NCBI GenBank assembly: GCA_016795105.1
Contig: JAEUIH010000024.1
Coordinates: 1-64,000, forward strand
Direction of reading: 5' to 3'
Source: Planctomyces sp.
GTDB lineage: Bacteria > Planctomycetota > Planctomycetia > Planctomycetales > Planctomycetaceae
Length of the DNA: 64,000 bases
The translations under genes were made by a program, and so were the position numbers. The notes below the pieces were generated by a model. The model did not search any database. It saw only the letters and a list, made by a program, of their open reading frames with translations, and had not been told where the DNA came from. This document shows positions 1 through 8,635 of this stretch, in pieces (the first letter of the stretch is position 1; each line of letters opens with the position of its first letter).

Positions 1-364
1 TTGGGCGTGATCATCGAACGCCCCCAGGGTGATGTTAGCATTAGAGAGTAGGCTGTCAACAGTGAAGTTGTTGGTAATCACAGAATTGTGATCAACCAAA
101 ACACAGCCTCAAGTCGGGCGGGGTCAGGCCTAAGGAGCGTCCAGTGAACGCCTGGCGACTGCCCGATCGTGAGCCCGAGTCGCAGATGAGACTCTGTAGT
201 TGATTCAAATTTCAAAGAATTGATATTGTGTCGACAGTCTGAGTACCACTGCGACAGTATTCGAGAAGCGAGGGATCCGGAATGAGAAGAGGGCGGCCCG
301 ACTGCATCAATTAAATGCCCGGGTCCGCCCCTGTTAAAGCTATCGAAACAGCCCAATACTGGAA
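1..364. other. Intergenic/edge region, no gene supported
   Basis: No convincing gene is seen in this edge segment. The first ~95 bases can be read on the minus strand as an Asn/Thr/Asp-rich stretch resembling the start of a secreted repeat protein, and on the plus strand as a 16-codon tail ending at 49-51. Neither can be judged without sequence beyond the window edge. Confidence 0.4.
71..99. terminator. Possible hairpin terminator
   Basis: An imperfect hairpin pairs TTGGT (71-75) with ACCAA (95-99) and TCACA (78-82) with TGTGA (87-91) around a GAAT loop. No long T-run follows. It could end transcription from a gene beyond the left edge or be chance. Confidence 0.2.
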
Positions 365-832
365 TCAACCTCTGATTGCGATCTTTCTGGGTCTCGCATC
401 TTGCGATTTAGGTAACACGACCAAAAGAACACCATTCGTGTATTCTGCCGCGACCTCCTTTTCCATCACATTGCACGGTAGAGTGACAGTTCGCGAGAAA
501 CTGCCGGTCGATCGCTCGATGCGATGAAACGTTTTGCCTTTCTCTTCCTTTTCTTCCTTGCGTGATCCTGTCACTGTCACAGTATTGCCCTGGACCTGGA
601 TGTCAATGTCCTTCGTTTCCAGCCCGGGTATGTCCATGTGCAACTCAAAACAGTTGTCTTTCTCGGCAACATCAAGTGCCGGAGCGAACGAAGCCGGCAC
701 GTTTGCATTGCTACTTGCTCCCCAGAGATTGGAAAACAATTCGTTCATTTCCTGCCGAATCACTGAGAACGGGTCGCTAACACGAACAGATGGTGTTGCT
801 GCCTGAGGTTGCGGTAGACTTTTAGTGGCCAT
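365..832 (-). CDS. Small heat shock protein, Hsp20/alpha-crystallin family
   Basis: 155 aa cytoplasmic ATP-independent holdase chaperone that binds unfolding proteins. A short N-terminal region (about 1-48, with DPFSVIRQEMNELF) precedes the alpha-crystallin domain (about 49-150): ALDVAEKDNCFELHMDIPG, the KDIDIQVQGNTVTVTG strands, and the conserved NGVLLVVLPK near the end. A C-terminal ARPRKIAI supplies an I-x-I-like tail used for oligomer contacts. Length is normal for the family. It stands alone on the minus strand with a long upstream region; no CIRCE-type operator was seen. Family assignment is very secure; inducing stress is unknown. Confidence 0.95.
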   Translation of the reverse strand: MATKSLPQPQAATPSVRVSDPFSVIRQEMNELFSNLWGASSNANVPASFAPALDVAEKDNCFELHMDIPGLETKDIDIQVQGNTVTVTGSRKEEKEEKGKTFHRIERSTGSFSRTVTLPCNVMEKEVAAEYTNGVLLVVLPKSQDARPRKIAIRG

Positions 833-1282
833 GAATATTCTCCATCATCCAACAAGACAAGCAAATAGCTCGCAGACAATCCGCAGCTATGTTGTTCACT
901 TACACTGCAACATGCATGCCAATTGAATCCACCTGAACCATGTCTGTAAAAGTACCATTGAACGCTGTTGTGGGCGTTTCAATGTAGTGTGTTCCCAGGT
1001 GCTTTAGCCGTTTGAGTGTGCGAGCACGTCTCAGCGTGTGTCAGTGTGTCGCATCTGCGTCGCGTATCGAATTGCCGGAGGTTGGTATCGTTGTTCCAGC
1101 AAAGGTCGTGCGTGTGACGCTGGAAAACTCGGTTTCGGTCGCTGGGATTTTGTTGCTACCGGAAGCAGCGTTTAAAGATCAGCCGGAACCGAATCAATAT
1201 CAACCGGATAGGATCCGTCTCAGGGTTTGGCTCATCGTGCGCGACCTTTCAGCATTCTGCAGTATACAAGTACGCCATCAAC
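833..1282. other. Intergenic region between two minus-strand genes
   Basis: This 450-bp stretch holds the presumed promoter of the heat shock gene at its left end. A plus-strand open frame beginning at 1012 runs across it and into the gene at 1283, but its composition is arginine/cysteine-rich at the start, it has no clear ribosome binding site, and it overlaps a better gene. Nothing else recognised. Confidence 0.4.
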
Positions 1283-1759
1283 TCATTTCAGCAATCGCGT
1301 ATCAGATACGCCGCAGACCTTGCGAGAGATCGGCTTGTCAAAGAGTTCCACGAAAATCACCATGCCGATAAATGCGCCGATTACAAGGCCGCCGATGATG
1401 CCGAATACTCGCGCGAGTGGGCTGCTGTTTGCAAGCAGGAAAGAGGCACCGATGGCCGCTGGAGCAGCCATCATCGCAATCACCAGAATCATGAATTTCT
1501 TTGATGTGAGGAATCGCTGCCTTGATGTCGCATTCTTCGAATGACGCGCGTAGTACTCTGCAATCGTTTCACCCGTATCACTCCATTCATATTCAGTGAT
1601 TTCAAACATCGCACTGCATCCGGAGCAGAATGTTCGAGTCATACTCGACATCGGATTTGAGACTGTTGCAAATGGCTGCCCCGAAACAACTGTCTCGGTG
1701 CCGCAGCCTCGATGCCGGTATGCTCGCGACTCGGGGGGAACGTCGCCTGCCATCTCCAT
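1283..1759 (-). CDS. Hypothetical membrane protein with Cys pair
   Basis: 158 aa, family not recognised. The N-terminal half carries His/Cys residues, including HRGCG and a CSGC pair (about 46-49), which suggests a small zinc-ribbon-like segment. The C-terminal half has two hydrophobic segments: about 92-110 (MILVIAMMAAPAAIGASFL) and about 118-139 (VFGIIGGLVIGAFIGMVIF). A basic stretch between the Cys pair and the first membrane segment favours an N-in topology. No operon partner: the next minus-strand gene ends far downstream. The start is the first ATG in frame and is not strongly supported by a ribosome binding site. Function unknown. Confidence 0.65.
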   Translation of the reverse strand: MEMAGDVPPESRAYRHRGCGTETVVSGQPFATVSNPMSSMTRTFCSGCSAMFEITEYEWSDTGETIAEYYARHSKNATSRQRFLTSKKFMILVIAMMAAPAAIGASFLLANSSPLARVFGIIGGLVIGAFIGMVIFVELFDKPISRKVCGVSDTRLLK

Positions 1760-2019
1760 TCTCCTGAGGTCTTGCCATCGCGCAATGAACAGTTACTCGG
1801 CCTGAAAGCCGATTGGCTGCACAGGTTAAGTGGAACGGCGTAGTCGAAGCAAGACAGTACGGGTTTGAAGGCCTCAATTGTCTGGATCGCCTGCGGGGAG
1901 CGAGGATTTAGTGACAGTTGAAATCCTATTCTGAGATGTCATTCTAACAATCTTCGTACCCCAGTCGCACCGAAAGTTGGTCCCTAACGAACCGAGTATT
2001 TGATCAGAAAGTACCGCTA

Positions 2020-2679
2020 ATGAGTATGCAGCAGTTGACGTTTGTGGCCGATCGCGAATCGAATCAGTATGTGACTGTCTTTGACGGCGAAACGCTTTAT
2101 CTGTTGGAGAACGTCTCCGGAAAAGTGGCTCGAGCGGCACTTGATGCGATCAAGGGTGGTCAGTCGGTTGCTGCGGCAATGGGTGAGAAGGCTGTGGTCA
2201 TCCCGGCATCTGATATTACTCGCGTACGCACCGCGGAACACAATGACTTTGTGCAGGTCAGATTCATGAAATCTGGTGCAGAAAAGCACTATGTTGTTGC
2301 GATGCCTGGGATAAACGAACAGTTGGCACTCGTCAGAGCAATCGGTGCAACCATACCGAATGCCTCCGAAGTTCGTGGACCCATTCCGGTTGCTCAGGCT
2401 CTCATTGGCCCGGGTTTCGCATCTGTCTGTGTCGTTGGTGTGACAACTGTCTTCCTGATGCTCGCGAAGGAAGTCGCTTCCGGCGAGGAAATCGATACGT
2501 CAGGTAATCGCGGCGGGATGAAACTGATGATCGCCAAGGTTCTGGACGTCATTGGCATGTCGGGAGTGATTGGGATCGGAGTGCTGGCCCTGGCCGGAAC
2601 ACTGTTCTGGGGCTACAAGCGAATGAAGTCTCCTCCAATCCTGACAACCTTCGAACGATCTTCAGTTGTGGCAAAATAA
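2020..2679 (+). CDS. Hypothetical membrane protein, two transmembrane segments
   Basis: 219 aa, family not recognised. The N-terminal 110 residues look like a soluble beta-rich domain (ESNQYVTVFDGETLYLLENVS). Two membrane segments follow at about 129-149 (GPGFASVCVVGVTTVFLML) and about 172-197 (VLDVIGMSGVIGIGVLALAG), with a short cytoplasmic tail. The soluble domain resembles PH-like domains seen in bacterial membrane proteins, but that is inference. A strong hairpin lies shortly after the stop, so the gene is probably monocistronic. Confidence 0.7.
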   Translation: MSMQQLTFVADRESNQYVTVFDGETLYLLENVSGKVARAALDAIKGGQSVAAAMGEKAVVIPASDITRVRTAEHNDFVQVRFMKSGAEKHYVVAMPGINEQLALVRAIGATIPNASEVRGPIPVAQALIGPGFASVCVVGVTTVFLMLAKEVASGEEIDTSGNRGGMKLMIAKVLDVIGMSGVIGIGVLALAGTLFWGYKRMKSPPILTTFERSSVVAK

Positions 2680-2755
2680 TCGTCATAGAACCACACGATC
2701 CCGGGGCAGGATATCTGCAGAACTCATCGTCACTTTGTAGTTGTATTCGCGATGT

Positions 2756-2779
2756 ACGAGCGGGAGTCGTCCCGCTCGT
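2756..2779. terminator. Bidirectional hairpin terminator
   Basis: Perfect 10-bp stem ACGAGCGGGA / TCCCGCTCGT with a GTCG loop, placed between the 3' ends of two convergent genes (plus gene ending 2679, minus gene ending 2813). There is no clear T-run, so it may act as a bidirectional barrier or 3'-end stabiliser. Confidence 0.6.
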
Positions 2780-2812
2780 CGCTCTGCGAAGGAAGTCCCT
2801 GCTTCTTACCTG

Positions 2813-3517
2813 TCAGGGGCCAATCAGGGTTTCAAATCCAGAAATGCTGGCACCGTACCATGGCAGGAAGTTGAGTCGAGTCAGAGTATCTCTTCCTCGG
2901 CCGCCATTCAGTGTGACACCGCCGAAAGCGGTGACGTTGGAAATCGCGACATCATCGTGACCATCTCCTCCGCTGATGTCGAAAGATGAATGTGGGTCAA
3001 CATTGTCGATGGAAATCCTGTCATCGTCCTTTCCACCATTGATCGTGAGGTTCCCATTGATCACATTGATCCGATCCTCTCCGCCAAAGATTGCGATTTC
3101 ATCGGCGCCATCTCCGGCCAGAATTGAAGCGTGAACAACATAGGGATCGGTGTAGTCCGTGATGTTGATCCAGAGTCGGTCATTTCCACCGGCCAGATCG
3201 AAGTTCAAAGCGACATCCTGAACTGGATAGAAGCTGAAGGAGTAGTTTCCGGTGCCCCCATTAATGGTCGTCTGATTCCATGGACCCGGAGAGATGATGA
3301 TCCCCGAGTATGTGATCGAAACGTACAGCATGTTGCTGGCACCATCACCCGTGATTGAAAGAATGCCGGTGTGTTCGTCAAGTGTAACAGCAACATTGTT
3401 CGAAGCAGTCCCTCCGCCACCTCCCGGTGGCTTAGCGGCATGACAAATTGCATTGGATGATATGCCGGCAATCACAAATGTGGCGAGACAAAGATGTTTC
3501 AGAGAATTCATGATCAA
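2813..3517 (-). CDS. Secreted Gly/Asp-rich repeat protein
   Basis: 234 aa with a signal peptide (MNSLKHLCLATFVIAGISS, cleavage near AICHA) followed by a poly-Gly linker. The mature part has irregular GGDGxDxxxI-type repeats (AGGNDRLWI, GGKDDDRISI, GGDGHDDVAI, GGRGRDTL) reminiscent of RTX-like calcium-binding beta-roll repeats, though the strict GGxGxDxUx nonapeptide is degenerate. Likely an exported Ca-binding or surface protein. It lies 71 bp downstream of a similar repeat protein on the same strand, so the two probably form a pair. The ribosome binding site is not obvious; the ATG two codons further in is an alternative start. Confidence 0.7.
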   Translation of the reverse strand: MIMNSLKHLCLATFVIAGISSNAICHAAKPPGGGGGTASNNVAVTLDEHTGILSITGDGASNMLYVSITYSGIIISPGPWNQTTINGGTGNYSFSFYPVQDVALNFDLAGGNDRLWINITDYTDPYVVHASILAGDGADEIAIFGGEDRINVINGNLTINGGKDDDRISIDNVDPHSSFDISGGDGHDDVAISNVTAFGGVTLNGGRGRDTLTRLNFLPWYGASISGFETLIGP

Positions 3518-3588
3518 GTCTTTCTGTATATCAGGTATTGATTGGTATCAATTCGAAACGTGCAGACAACCGTCTGCCTGGCACGCCG

Positions 3589-4380
3589 TTAGTTTTGGTT
3601 TTCCCAGCCCAGATACTCGGTGAGGCTGTACACGATGAGAGAGGGTTGCACGAACAGTGAATCTTTCTGTCCGTTGCCCCCATGGAGTATTAGATTTACA
3701 CGAATACCCCCGTAGTAGGATGCCCAGGGGCGTATTGTCACGTCATCACTTCCGTTTCCACCGTCTATACTCAAATCGCCATTGGCTTCGCGAATCGTTG
3801 CCCGCACGCGATCATTGCCATTACCCATATCCACATCGATGTTGCCCTGATGCTGAAGGAGATCCATGGAAAGTTCGTCATCCCCATCCGCAGTAACAAT
3901 GCTGACGTTTCCTCCTCCGCCGTAGGCAGAAGCTGAAGTAAAGCTCACAAGGTCTGCTCCGCTGCCACTGTCAATCTGCACGCTCACGCCGGAATTCGTC
4001 CAGACGTCGATTGCATCATGACCATCGCCGCCTGAGATCAGCAGGTCGTCAGCGCCCGAGTTCAGGAAGAAGGCAACAATCGCATCATTCCCCGCTTTTC
4101 CTTCAACTTCGATTCGTTGGATGTTTGTGAACTGCACAGGATCGAGGCTCCCGTTGATGGTCGTCTCCGTGTTGTTCAGACCGACTACAGTAATCGTTTC
4201 TGCATCTCCGGAGATATAAAGAGAATTATTGGCGTGATCTCCCTGAATGCGCAGTGTGTCGCCTTGCTGGATCACAGCAACATCGCCTGTCAAAAGAGCT
4301 CGTTCCTCAAGAGTCTCCAGAATCTGCGGATAAGTTACTAAGTGCTTCCGACGTCGAGGATTGGTTTTCATGTTTTGCAC
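3589..4380 (-). CDS. LEPR-XLL motif repeat protein (surface/exported)
   Basis: 263 aa. After a basic N-terminus (KTNPRRRKH), the segment LETLEERALLTG at about 21-32 matches the LEPR-XLL type motif that precedes export in planctomycete and related large surface proteins; there is no classical signal peptide. The rest consists of GGDGHDAIDV, GSGADLVSF, GNGNDRV and GGNGSDDV repeats like those of RTX-type beta-rolls, and like the neighbour at 2813-3517. LEPR-XLL proteins are usually much longer, so this is a miniature example. Divergent from the ECF sigma gene at 4654. Role probably structural; inference. Confidence 0.75.
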   Translation of the reverse strand: MQNMKTNPRRRKHLVTYPQILETLEERALLTGDVAVIQQGDTLRIQGDHANNSLYISGDAETITVVGLNNTETTINGSLDPVQFTNIQRIEVEGKAGNDAIVAFFLNSGADDLLISGGDGHDAIDVWTNSGVSVQIDSGSGADLVSFTSASAYGGGGNVSIVTADGDDELSMDLLQHQGNIDVDMGNGNDRVRATIREANGDLSIDGGNGSDDVTIRPWASYYGGIRVNLILHGGNGQKDSLFVQPSLIVYSLTEYLGWENQN

Positions 4381-4653
4381 CCGGTACTTTGAAGCGAGTA
4401 GACTGTTAATTCAGTAAAAACAGTGTCGTGTTGTGATGCTGATCCGGAATCAGTGCGTCTCACGATTTGGTCTGTCACTCCTTTAAGTGCGAGTGGCAAT
4501 GCGGCGTCTCAGAGATTCTTTCTGGGAATGCGAGAATTTCAAAAAACAGTGGCGAACTGCTTCAAGCACGCACAACTTATGGTGCGTGGGGAAATTCCGC
4601 CGAATTGCGGATAATCTGTGAGACGAACAGCTTGCGATTGCACTTGAAGTTTC

Positions 4654-5325
4654 ATGGACACCATCATCATGCGGCAACCTACCAATTCTTCCGATTCCGA
4701 GGACGACGATCTCCGTGCGCTGGTTCAGCGAGCAGCGGGCGGTGATAGTGCTGCCGCGGACGAACTGTTTTCACGATTTCGTATGCGGCTCAAGCGGATG
4801 ATTCAGCTTCGTTTGAGTCGTCGGCTGCAGGGCCGAATCGATGATTCCGACGTGATTCAGGAGGCAATGCTGGATGCCAGCCGAAGGCTCCGGGAATATG
4901 CTGACGCACCGCGTCTCCCGTTCTACCTCTGGCTCAGGCATCTCACGGGACTTAAGCTTGCTGAAGTGCATCGACGCAATTTGGGAACTCAGATGCGAGA
5001 TGTGGATCATGAAGTGTCACTGCATCGTGGTTGTCTGCCGGGTGCCGATTCAGTGTCTCTTGCTGCTCATCTTCTGGGGACACTGACGAGTGTTTCTCAG
5101 GCTGCCATCAAAGCGGAAAACCGATTGCTGCTTCAGGAAGCGCTGAATGGTATGGATGAAATCGACCGAGAGGTCATCGCGCTGAAGCACTTTGAACAGC
5201 TGACAATCAGTGAGATTGCTCAGGTCCTGGAGATCCCACGAGCTTCTGCAGGGCGGAGATATCTGAAAGCTCTCCAGCGTTTGAAAACGATCCTCACGGA
5301 TCTGCCGGAATTCAAGGACCCATGA
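4654..5325 (+). CDS. ECF sigma factor, planctomycete type
   Basis: 223 aa RNA polymerase sigma-70 family ECF factor. Region 2 spans about 20-95 (DELFSRFRMRLKRMIQLRL, then DDSDVIQEAMLDA) and region 4 about 165-215 (LLLQEALNGMDEIDREVIALKHF, then TISEIAQVLEIPRAS, the -35 binding helix-turn-helix). The longer-than-usual linker with an Ala/Leu-rich insert (GADSVSLAAHLLGTL) is typical of the planctomycete ECF subfamily. Start: ATG 4654; a second ATG five codons in is possible. A kinase gene begins 21 bp after the stop, the usual sigma/kinase pairing, but that kinase is broken. Its regulon is not visible. Confidence 0.93.
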   Translation: MDTIIMRQPTNSSDSEDDDLRALVQRAAGGDSAAADELFSRFRMRLKRMIQLRLSRRLQGRIDDSDVIQEAMLDASRRLREYADAPRLPFYLWLRHLTGLKLAEVHRRNLGTQMRDVDHEVSLHRGCLPGADSVSLAAHLLGTLTSVSQAAIKAENRLLLQEALNGMDEIDREVIALKHFEQLTISEIAQVLEIPRASAGRRYLKALQRLKTILTDLPEFKDP

Positions 5326-5346
5326 TTTGATCTGAAGGACGAGCTG

Positions 5347-6024
5347 ATGTCTGATTCTGGATCGTTTGCGGAACTCGTATTCGAGCTTGCAGAAGAATTT
5401 GTTGAACGTTATCGTCGAGGTGAACGGCCGCGGATTGCTGAATACGTTGAGCGATATCCACATCTGGCAGATCAAATTCGTGAGATCTTTCCGGCCATCG
5501 CGATGGTCGAGAAAGTGGCGATTGATGACGAGTCTCTGGAACAGCATCCAGGCATTGTTCCAAATTCTGAGCTGCATCAGATCGGCGACTATCGAATCAT
5601 TCGCGAAGTCGGTCGTGGTGGCATGGGGATTGTCTACGAGGCGGAACAGGTCTCGCTGGGACGTCGCGTGGCTCTCAAGGTTCTTTCGAGAGCGATGTTG
5701 GGGGATCCGAAACACCGCAAACGCTTCGAACGCGAAGCCAGGTCCGCTGCTCGTCTCCACCACACCAACATTGTTCCGGTCTTCGGGGTCGGGGAACAGG
5801 ATGGTCACTGCTACTACGTTATGCAATACATCCATGGCCAGGGACTGGATGATGTGCTGAAGGAGCTGCGGCAGGACACATTGGCCTGGAATCGCAAGCT
5901 CACGCTGGAATTGCTGCGGGATGAAGCCATTGGCCTTATTGGTCCTGTTGACTCATCCCCGCAGCCGAACCCCAGTGCGACCGACGCCCCTCTTCCTGCA
6001 GAGCCTGTTTATTCAACCCCCTGA
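5347..6024 (+). pseudogene. Ser/Thr protein kinase lacking catalytic core (deletion relic)
   Basis: The open frame of 225 aa starts as a normal planctomycete Pkn2-type kinase: an N-terminal helical region (about 1-78), Gly-rich loop GRGGMGIVYEAEQ (about 90-102), VALKVL with the ATP Lys, and YYVMQYIHGQGLDDVL (about 158-173). It then jumps straight to WNRKLTLELLRDEAIGLIG, which resembles the linker near the C-terminal region of large planctomycete kinases, and soon stops. The HRD catalytic loop, DFG and APE segments are absent, so no kinase activity is possible. The likely event is an internal deletion around 5865-5890. It sits 21 bp behind an intact ECF sigma gene. Confidence 0.8.
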
Positions 6025-6762
6025 TCGGCTGGAATCCGAAGAATTGTCTCGGATGACTGTATACGGACAAAAAATGAACGACAATCGATCCGTGTCAAGT
6101 TGTTGTTAAGGGGGTTGTTCGGTGGTATCTGCGAGAAAGTCTGCCGAATTTTGATGGATCTTCCCGGGATTCAATGGCTGAGGAAGGTCTCGAACTGAGA
6201 GCGTGGCCTCCATGTGCAACGGATGGTTTGCTGTGAAATCTTGTTCCGAAGATGAACGCAAATGGTTATGAGGGCCTGCAGGAACTGCCCTGCGACGATT
6301 GAGTGCTCAGTCGTTCTTCGATTTCATGACGCTACGAGAGACACTGCCTTCGATCAGGATCTTGGGGCCAAGAGGTCGTCAGTCCGTGGCCCAAGTGCGG
6401 GGATTCCGAGCGGGGCGGCATTCATAAGGCCCGGGGGCTGACACAGTTCGCGTGAGGACAGTTTCTTAAGAGTGTTTTCGAAAACGGGCCGACGTATGAG
6501 GATCTCGAGTGACGAGCAATCGAACTTGATCGGATTCCCAGGGACATACCGGCTGTAATTCCGTTGTTGATCCTGCGATTCGAGGGCGGAAATGGCGGTG
6601 CCCCCAGCGATTTTCAGAATTTTTGGAAGAACTCAACATCTCTGTCGCATTCCCGAATTCCCATTCGACAATCTTGCGAATGGCTTCGCCAGGCGGCTTC
6701 AGAACTTCGCACGACTGGTCGCTTTCTCGATCATACTCGCAATGACCCGAAAGGAACGGACG
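6025..6762. other. Decayed intergenic stretch after the truncated kinase
   Basis: No intact gene. Short coding-like pieces in several frames suggest gene remains; the only one given a tentative identity is a transposase-like fragment near 6299-6452. The last ~20 bases carry the ribosome binding site of the gene at 6763. Confidence 0.4.
6299..6452 (+). mobile_element. Possible IS1595-type transposase N-terminal relic
   Basis: Two out-of-phase frames read SFFDFMTLRETLP (from about 6311) and WPKCGDSERGGIHKARG (from about 6378). Order and wording resemble the start of ISXO2/IS1595-like transposases (a short helical segment followed by a zinc-ribbon Cys motif), with a frameshift and most of the gene missing. 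Only one CxxC-type Cys remains. No terminal inverted repeats were found. This is a weak call by resemblance only. Confidence 0.25.
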
Positions 6763-7257
6763 ATGGAAATACCTAAACCGACTCGCGAACATGAATGGCT
6801 TTTGCAGCTTACAGGAGACTGGAAATTCGAATCGGAATGTTCCATGGGGCCCAACCAGCCTGCGATGAAGTCAGTCGGAAAGCAGACGACACGTTCTCTG
6901 GGATCGCTCTGGACCCTCGGAGAGATGGTCGGTGATGGACCGGATGGTCAGGCAATGCCGTCAGTTTTCACGCTGGGTTTTGATCCGCAGAAACAGCGAT
7001 TTGTGGGGACGTTCATTACATCCTGCATGACTCATCTCTGGCCATACGACGGTCAGCTTGATGCTGCGGGCAAAGTGTTGACACTCACGTCCGAAGGGCC
7101 GAGCTTTGCCAATGACGGAACGTTCACGAAGTATCATGATATTATTGAAGTGATCGACAGTGATCATTATCTGCTGACCTCTGAGTTTCAGAACTCAGAC
7201 GGTTCATGGTCCCACTTCATGACTTCAAAATATTCACGAGTCAATGCGGCTTCGTGA
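6763..7257 (+). CDS. DUF1579 family protein
   Basis: 164 aa from the ATG at 6763, preceded by AAGGA seven bases upstream; the frame stays open further 5' but that extension reads like non-coding sequence. DUF1579 proteins are lipocalin-like beta-barrels of unknown function; signature pieces are EHEWLLQLTGDWKFE at the start, TTRSLGSLWTLGEM, FTLGFDPQKQRFVGTFI and the C-terminal HYLLTSEFQN. First gene of a tight three-gene run (next gene 31 bp later) with an SRPBCC/PhnB fusion and a DoxX-like protein, a grouping also common around small-molecule or stress-response enzymes. Confidence 0.85.
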   Translation: MEIPKPTREHEWLLQLTGDWKFESECSMGPNQPAMKSVGKQTTRSLGSLWTLGEMVGDGPDGQAMPSVFTLGFDPQKQRFVGTFITSCMTHLWPYDGQLDAAGKVLTLTSEGPSFANDGTFTKYHDIIEVIDSDHYLLTSEFQNSDGSWSHFMTSKYSRVNAAS

Positions 7258-7288
7258 TTGCAGCCAAAAGATGACAAAGGAAGATGAG

Positions 7289-8200
7289 ATGAAGATTTCG
7301 GTCGAGGCAACAGTGGCTGCACCCATCAGCGAGGTCTGGCGGGCCTATACGACACCAGCCGACATTATACAATGGAACGCCGCGTCTGGCGATTGGCATA
7401 CAACAGCTGCGTCAGTTGATCTGCGTGTCGGGGGTGCATTTTCATCGCGGATGGAGTCCAAAGATGGCATCCATGGGTTCGACTTCGCCGGGACGTACAC
7501 AGCAGTCGTTCCACACAAGCTGATCGAGTACTCCTTTGGCGATCGCGATGCGAGCGTGATATTTGACGAAACGCCAACAGGTGTAAAAGTGAGCGTGACG
7601 TTCGGGGCAGAGGAAACTCATTCGATTGAACAACAGCGTACCGGGTGGCAGGCGATACTCAGCAACTTTGCCCGCTATGTTGAAAGTCGCTTCAGCGACA
7701 AATCAGCAAATCTGCTCACTTCGCCAAAGAACCGCGTCTGTGTATGGTATGACAATGACGCACTGGAGGCGGCGAATTTCTATGCCAGGACATTCCCCAA
7801 CTCCTCAGTGGGCGCTGTGCATTTAGCTCCAGGCGACAATCCATCCGGTAAAGAAGGCAACATACTGGTTGTTGAGTTTACGGTGATGGGGATTCCCTGC
7901 ATTGGACTCAATGGTGGTCCGGCAGTGAAACATTCCTGGGCTTTCTCGTTTCAGGTTGCAACGGCAGACCAAATCGAAACGGATCGTTACTGGGATGCGA
8001 TTGTCAGCAACGGCGGCGAAGAAAGTATGTGCGGCTGGTGCAAAGACAAGTGGGGAATCAACTGGCAGATCACGCCCGTAGCTTTGACGAACGCGACAAC
8101 CTCTCCCGATCGTGTTGCAGCGAAACGGGCCTTCGCCGCGATGATGACAATGAAGAAGATTGATATCCAGAAGATTGAAGCCGCGTTCAACGGACAGTGA
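7289..8200 (+). CDS. SRPBCC (AHSA1-type) and PhnB/VOC domain fusion protein
   Basis: 303 aa from the ATG at 7289, which has AAAGGAAG upstream; ATGs at 7244 and 7271 are alternatives. Residues about 1-140 form an AHSA1/START-like ligand-binding domain (VAAPISEVWRAYTTPADI, then FAGTYTAVVPHKLIEY). Residues about 150-270 form a PhnB-like glyoxalase-fold domain (CVWYDNDALEAANFYARTFP, then MCGWCKDKWGINWQITP). Each is common alone and they are often neighbouring genes, so fusion suggests one shared small hydrophobic or metabolite ligand. Substrate unknown. Middle gene of the 6763-8635 run. Confidence 0.88.
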   Translation: MKISVEATVAAPISEVWRAYTTPADIIQWNAASGDWHTTAASVDLRVGGAFSSRMESKDGIHGFDFAGTYTAVVPHKLIEYSFGDRDASVIFDETPTGVKVSVTFGAEETHSIEQQRTGWQAILSNFARYVESRFSDKSANLLTSPKNRVCVWYDNDALEAANFYARTFPNSSVGAVHLAPGDNPSGKEGNILVVEFTVMGIPCIGLNGGPAVKHSWAFSFQVATADQIETDRYWDAIVSNGGEESMCGWCKDKWGINWQITPVALTNATTSPDRVAAKRAFAAMMTMKKIDIQKIEAAFNGQ

Positions 8201-8248
8201 TCATCCAGGCAGCAAACATTGTTTCTCGCTTCAGACAGGAATGCTCGA

Positions 8249-8635
8249 ATGCCATCAAGAATTCAACTGATCACCGGTCGCGTCCTGACAGCACTCGTCG
8301 GCCTGTTCCTGATCGGAGCCAGTGGCATCCCCAAGTTTATGGACTGGCCCGGCAAGAAAGAGATGATGGACAAGATGGGAATCCCGCTCACACTCCTTCC
8401 GACAATTGGAGTGATTGAGATCGCGATCACCATTATATACCTCATCCCTCGTACCGCGTTTCTCGGAGCAATCCTGATCACTGCCTATCTGGGCGGAGCC
8501 ATCATCACGCACCTGCGAGTTGGTGATCCCTGGTTCTTTCCAATCATCATCGGCGTATTGACGTGGGTCGCTCTGGCTATGAGACAACCACTGATTTTCA
8601 AGTTGGCAAGCGGCGGCACTTCTGTCGGAAAATAG
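8249..8635 (+). CDS. DoxX-like family membrane protein
   Basis: 128 aa from the ATG at 8249. Four hydrophobic helices are visible (RVLTALVGLFLIGASGIPKF; PTIGVIEIAITIIYLIP; FLGAILITAYLGGAIITHL; FFPIIIGVLTWVALAM), the arrangement of the DoxX_2 family. GASGIPKFMDWP after helix 1 and AYLGGAIITHLRVGDPW in helix 3 are family-like signatures. Biochemical role is unknown in this subfamily; DoxX-type proteins have been tied to respiratory-chain quinone or thiosulfate chemistry elsewhere. Third gene of the run that starts at 6763. Confidence 0.85.
   Translation: MPSRIQLITGRVLTALVGLFLIGASGIPKFMDWPGKKEMMDKMGIPLTLLPTIGVIEIAITIIYLIPRTAFLGAILITAYLGGAIITHLRVGDPWFFPIIIGVLTWVALAMRQPLIFKLASGGTSVGK

Noticed and set aside
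1-95. Partial gene at the left edge
   Set aside because: Both strands give short plausible readings; the end of the window prevents a decision.
1012-1371. 119-aa plus-strand open frame
   Set aside because: Biased composition at its start, no ribosome binding site, overlaps the minus-strand membrane protein gene.
5050-5835. 261-aa minus-strand open frame
   Set aside because: Antisense to the sigma factor and kinase remnant; no motifs.
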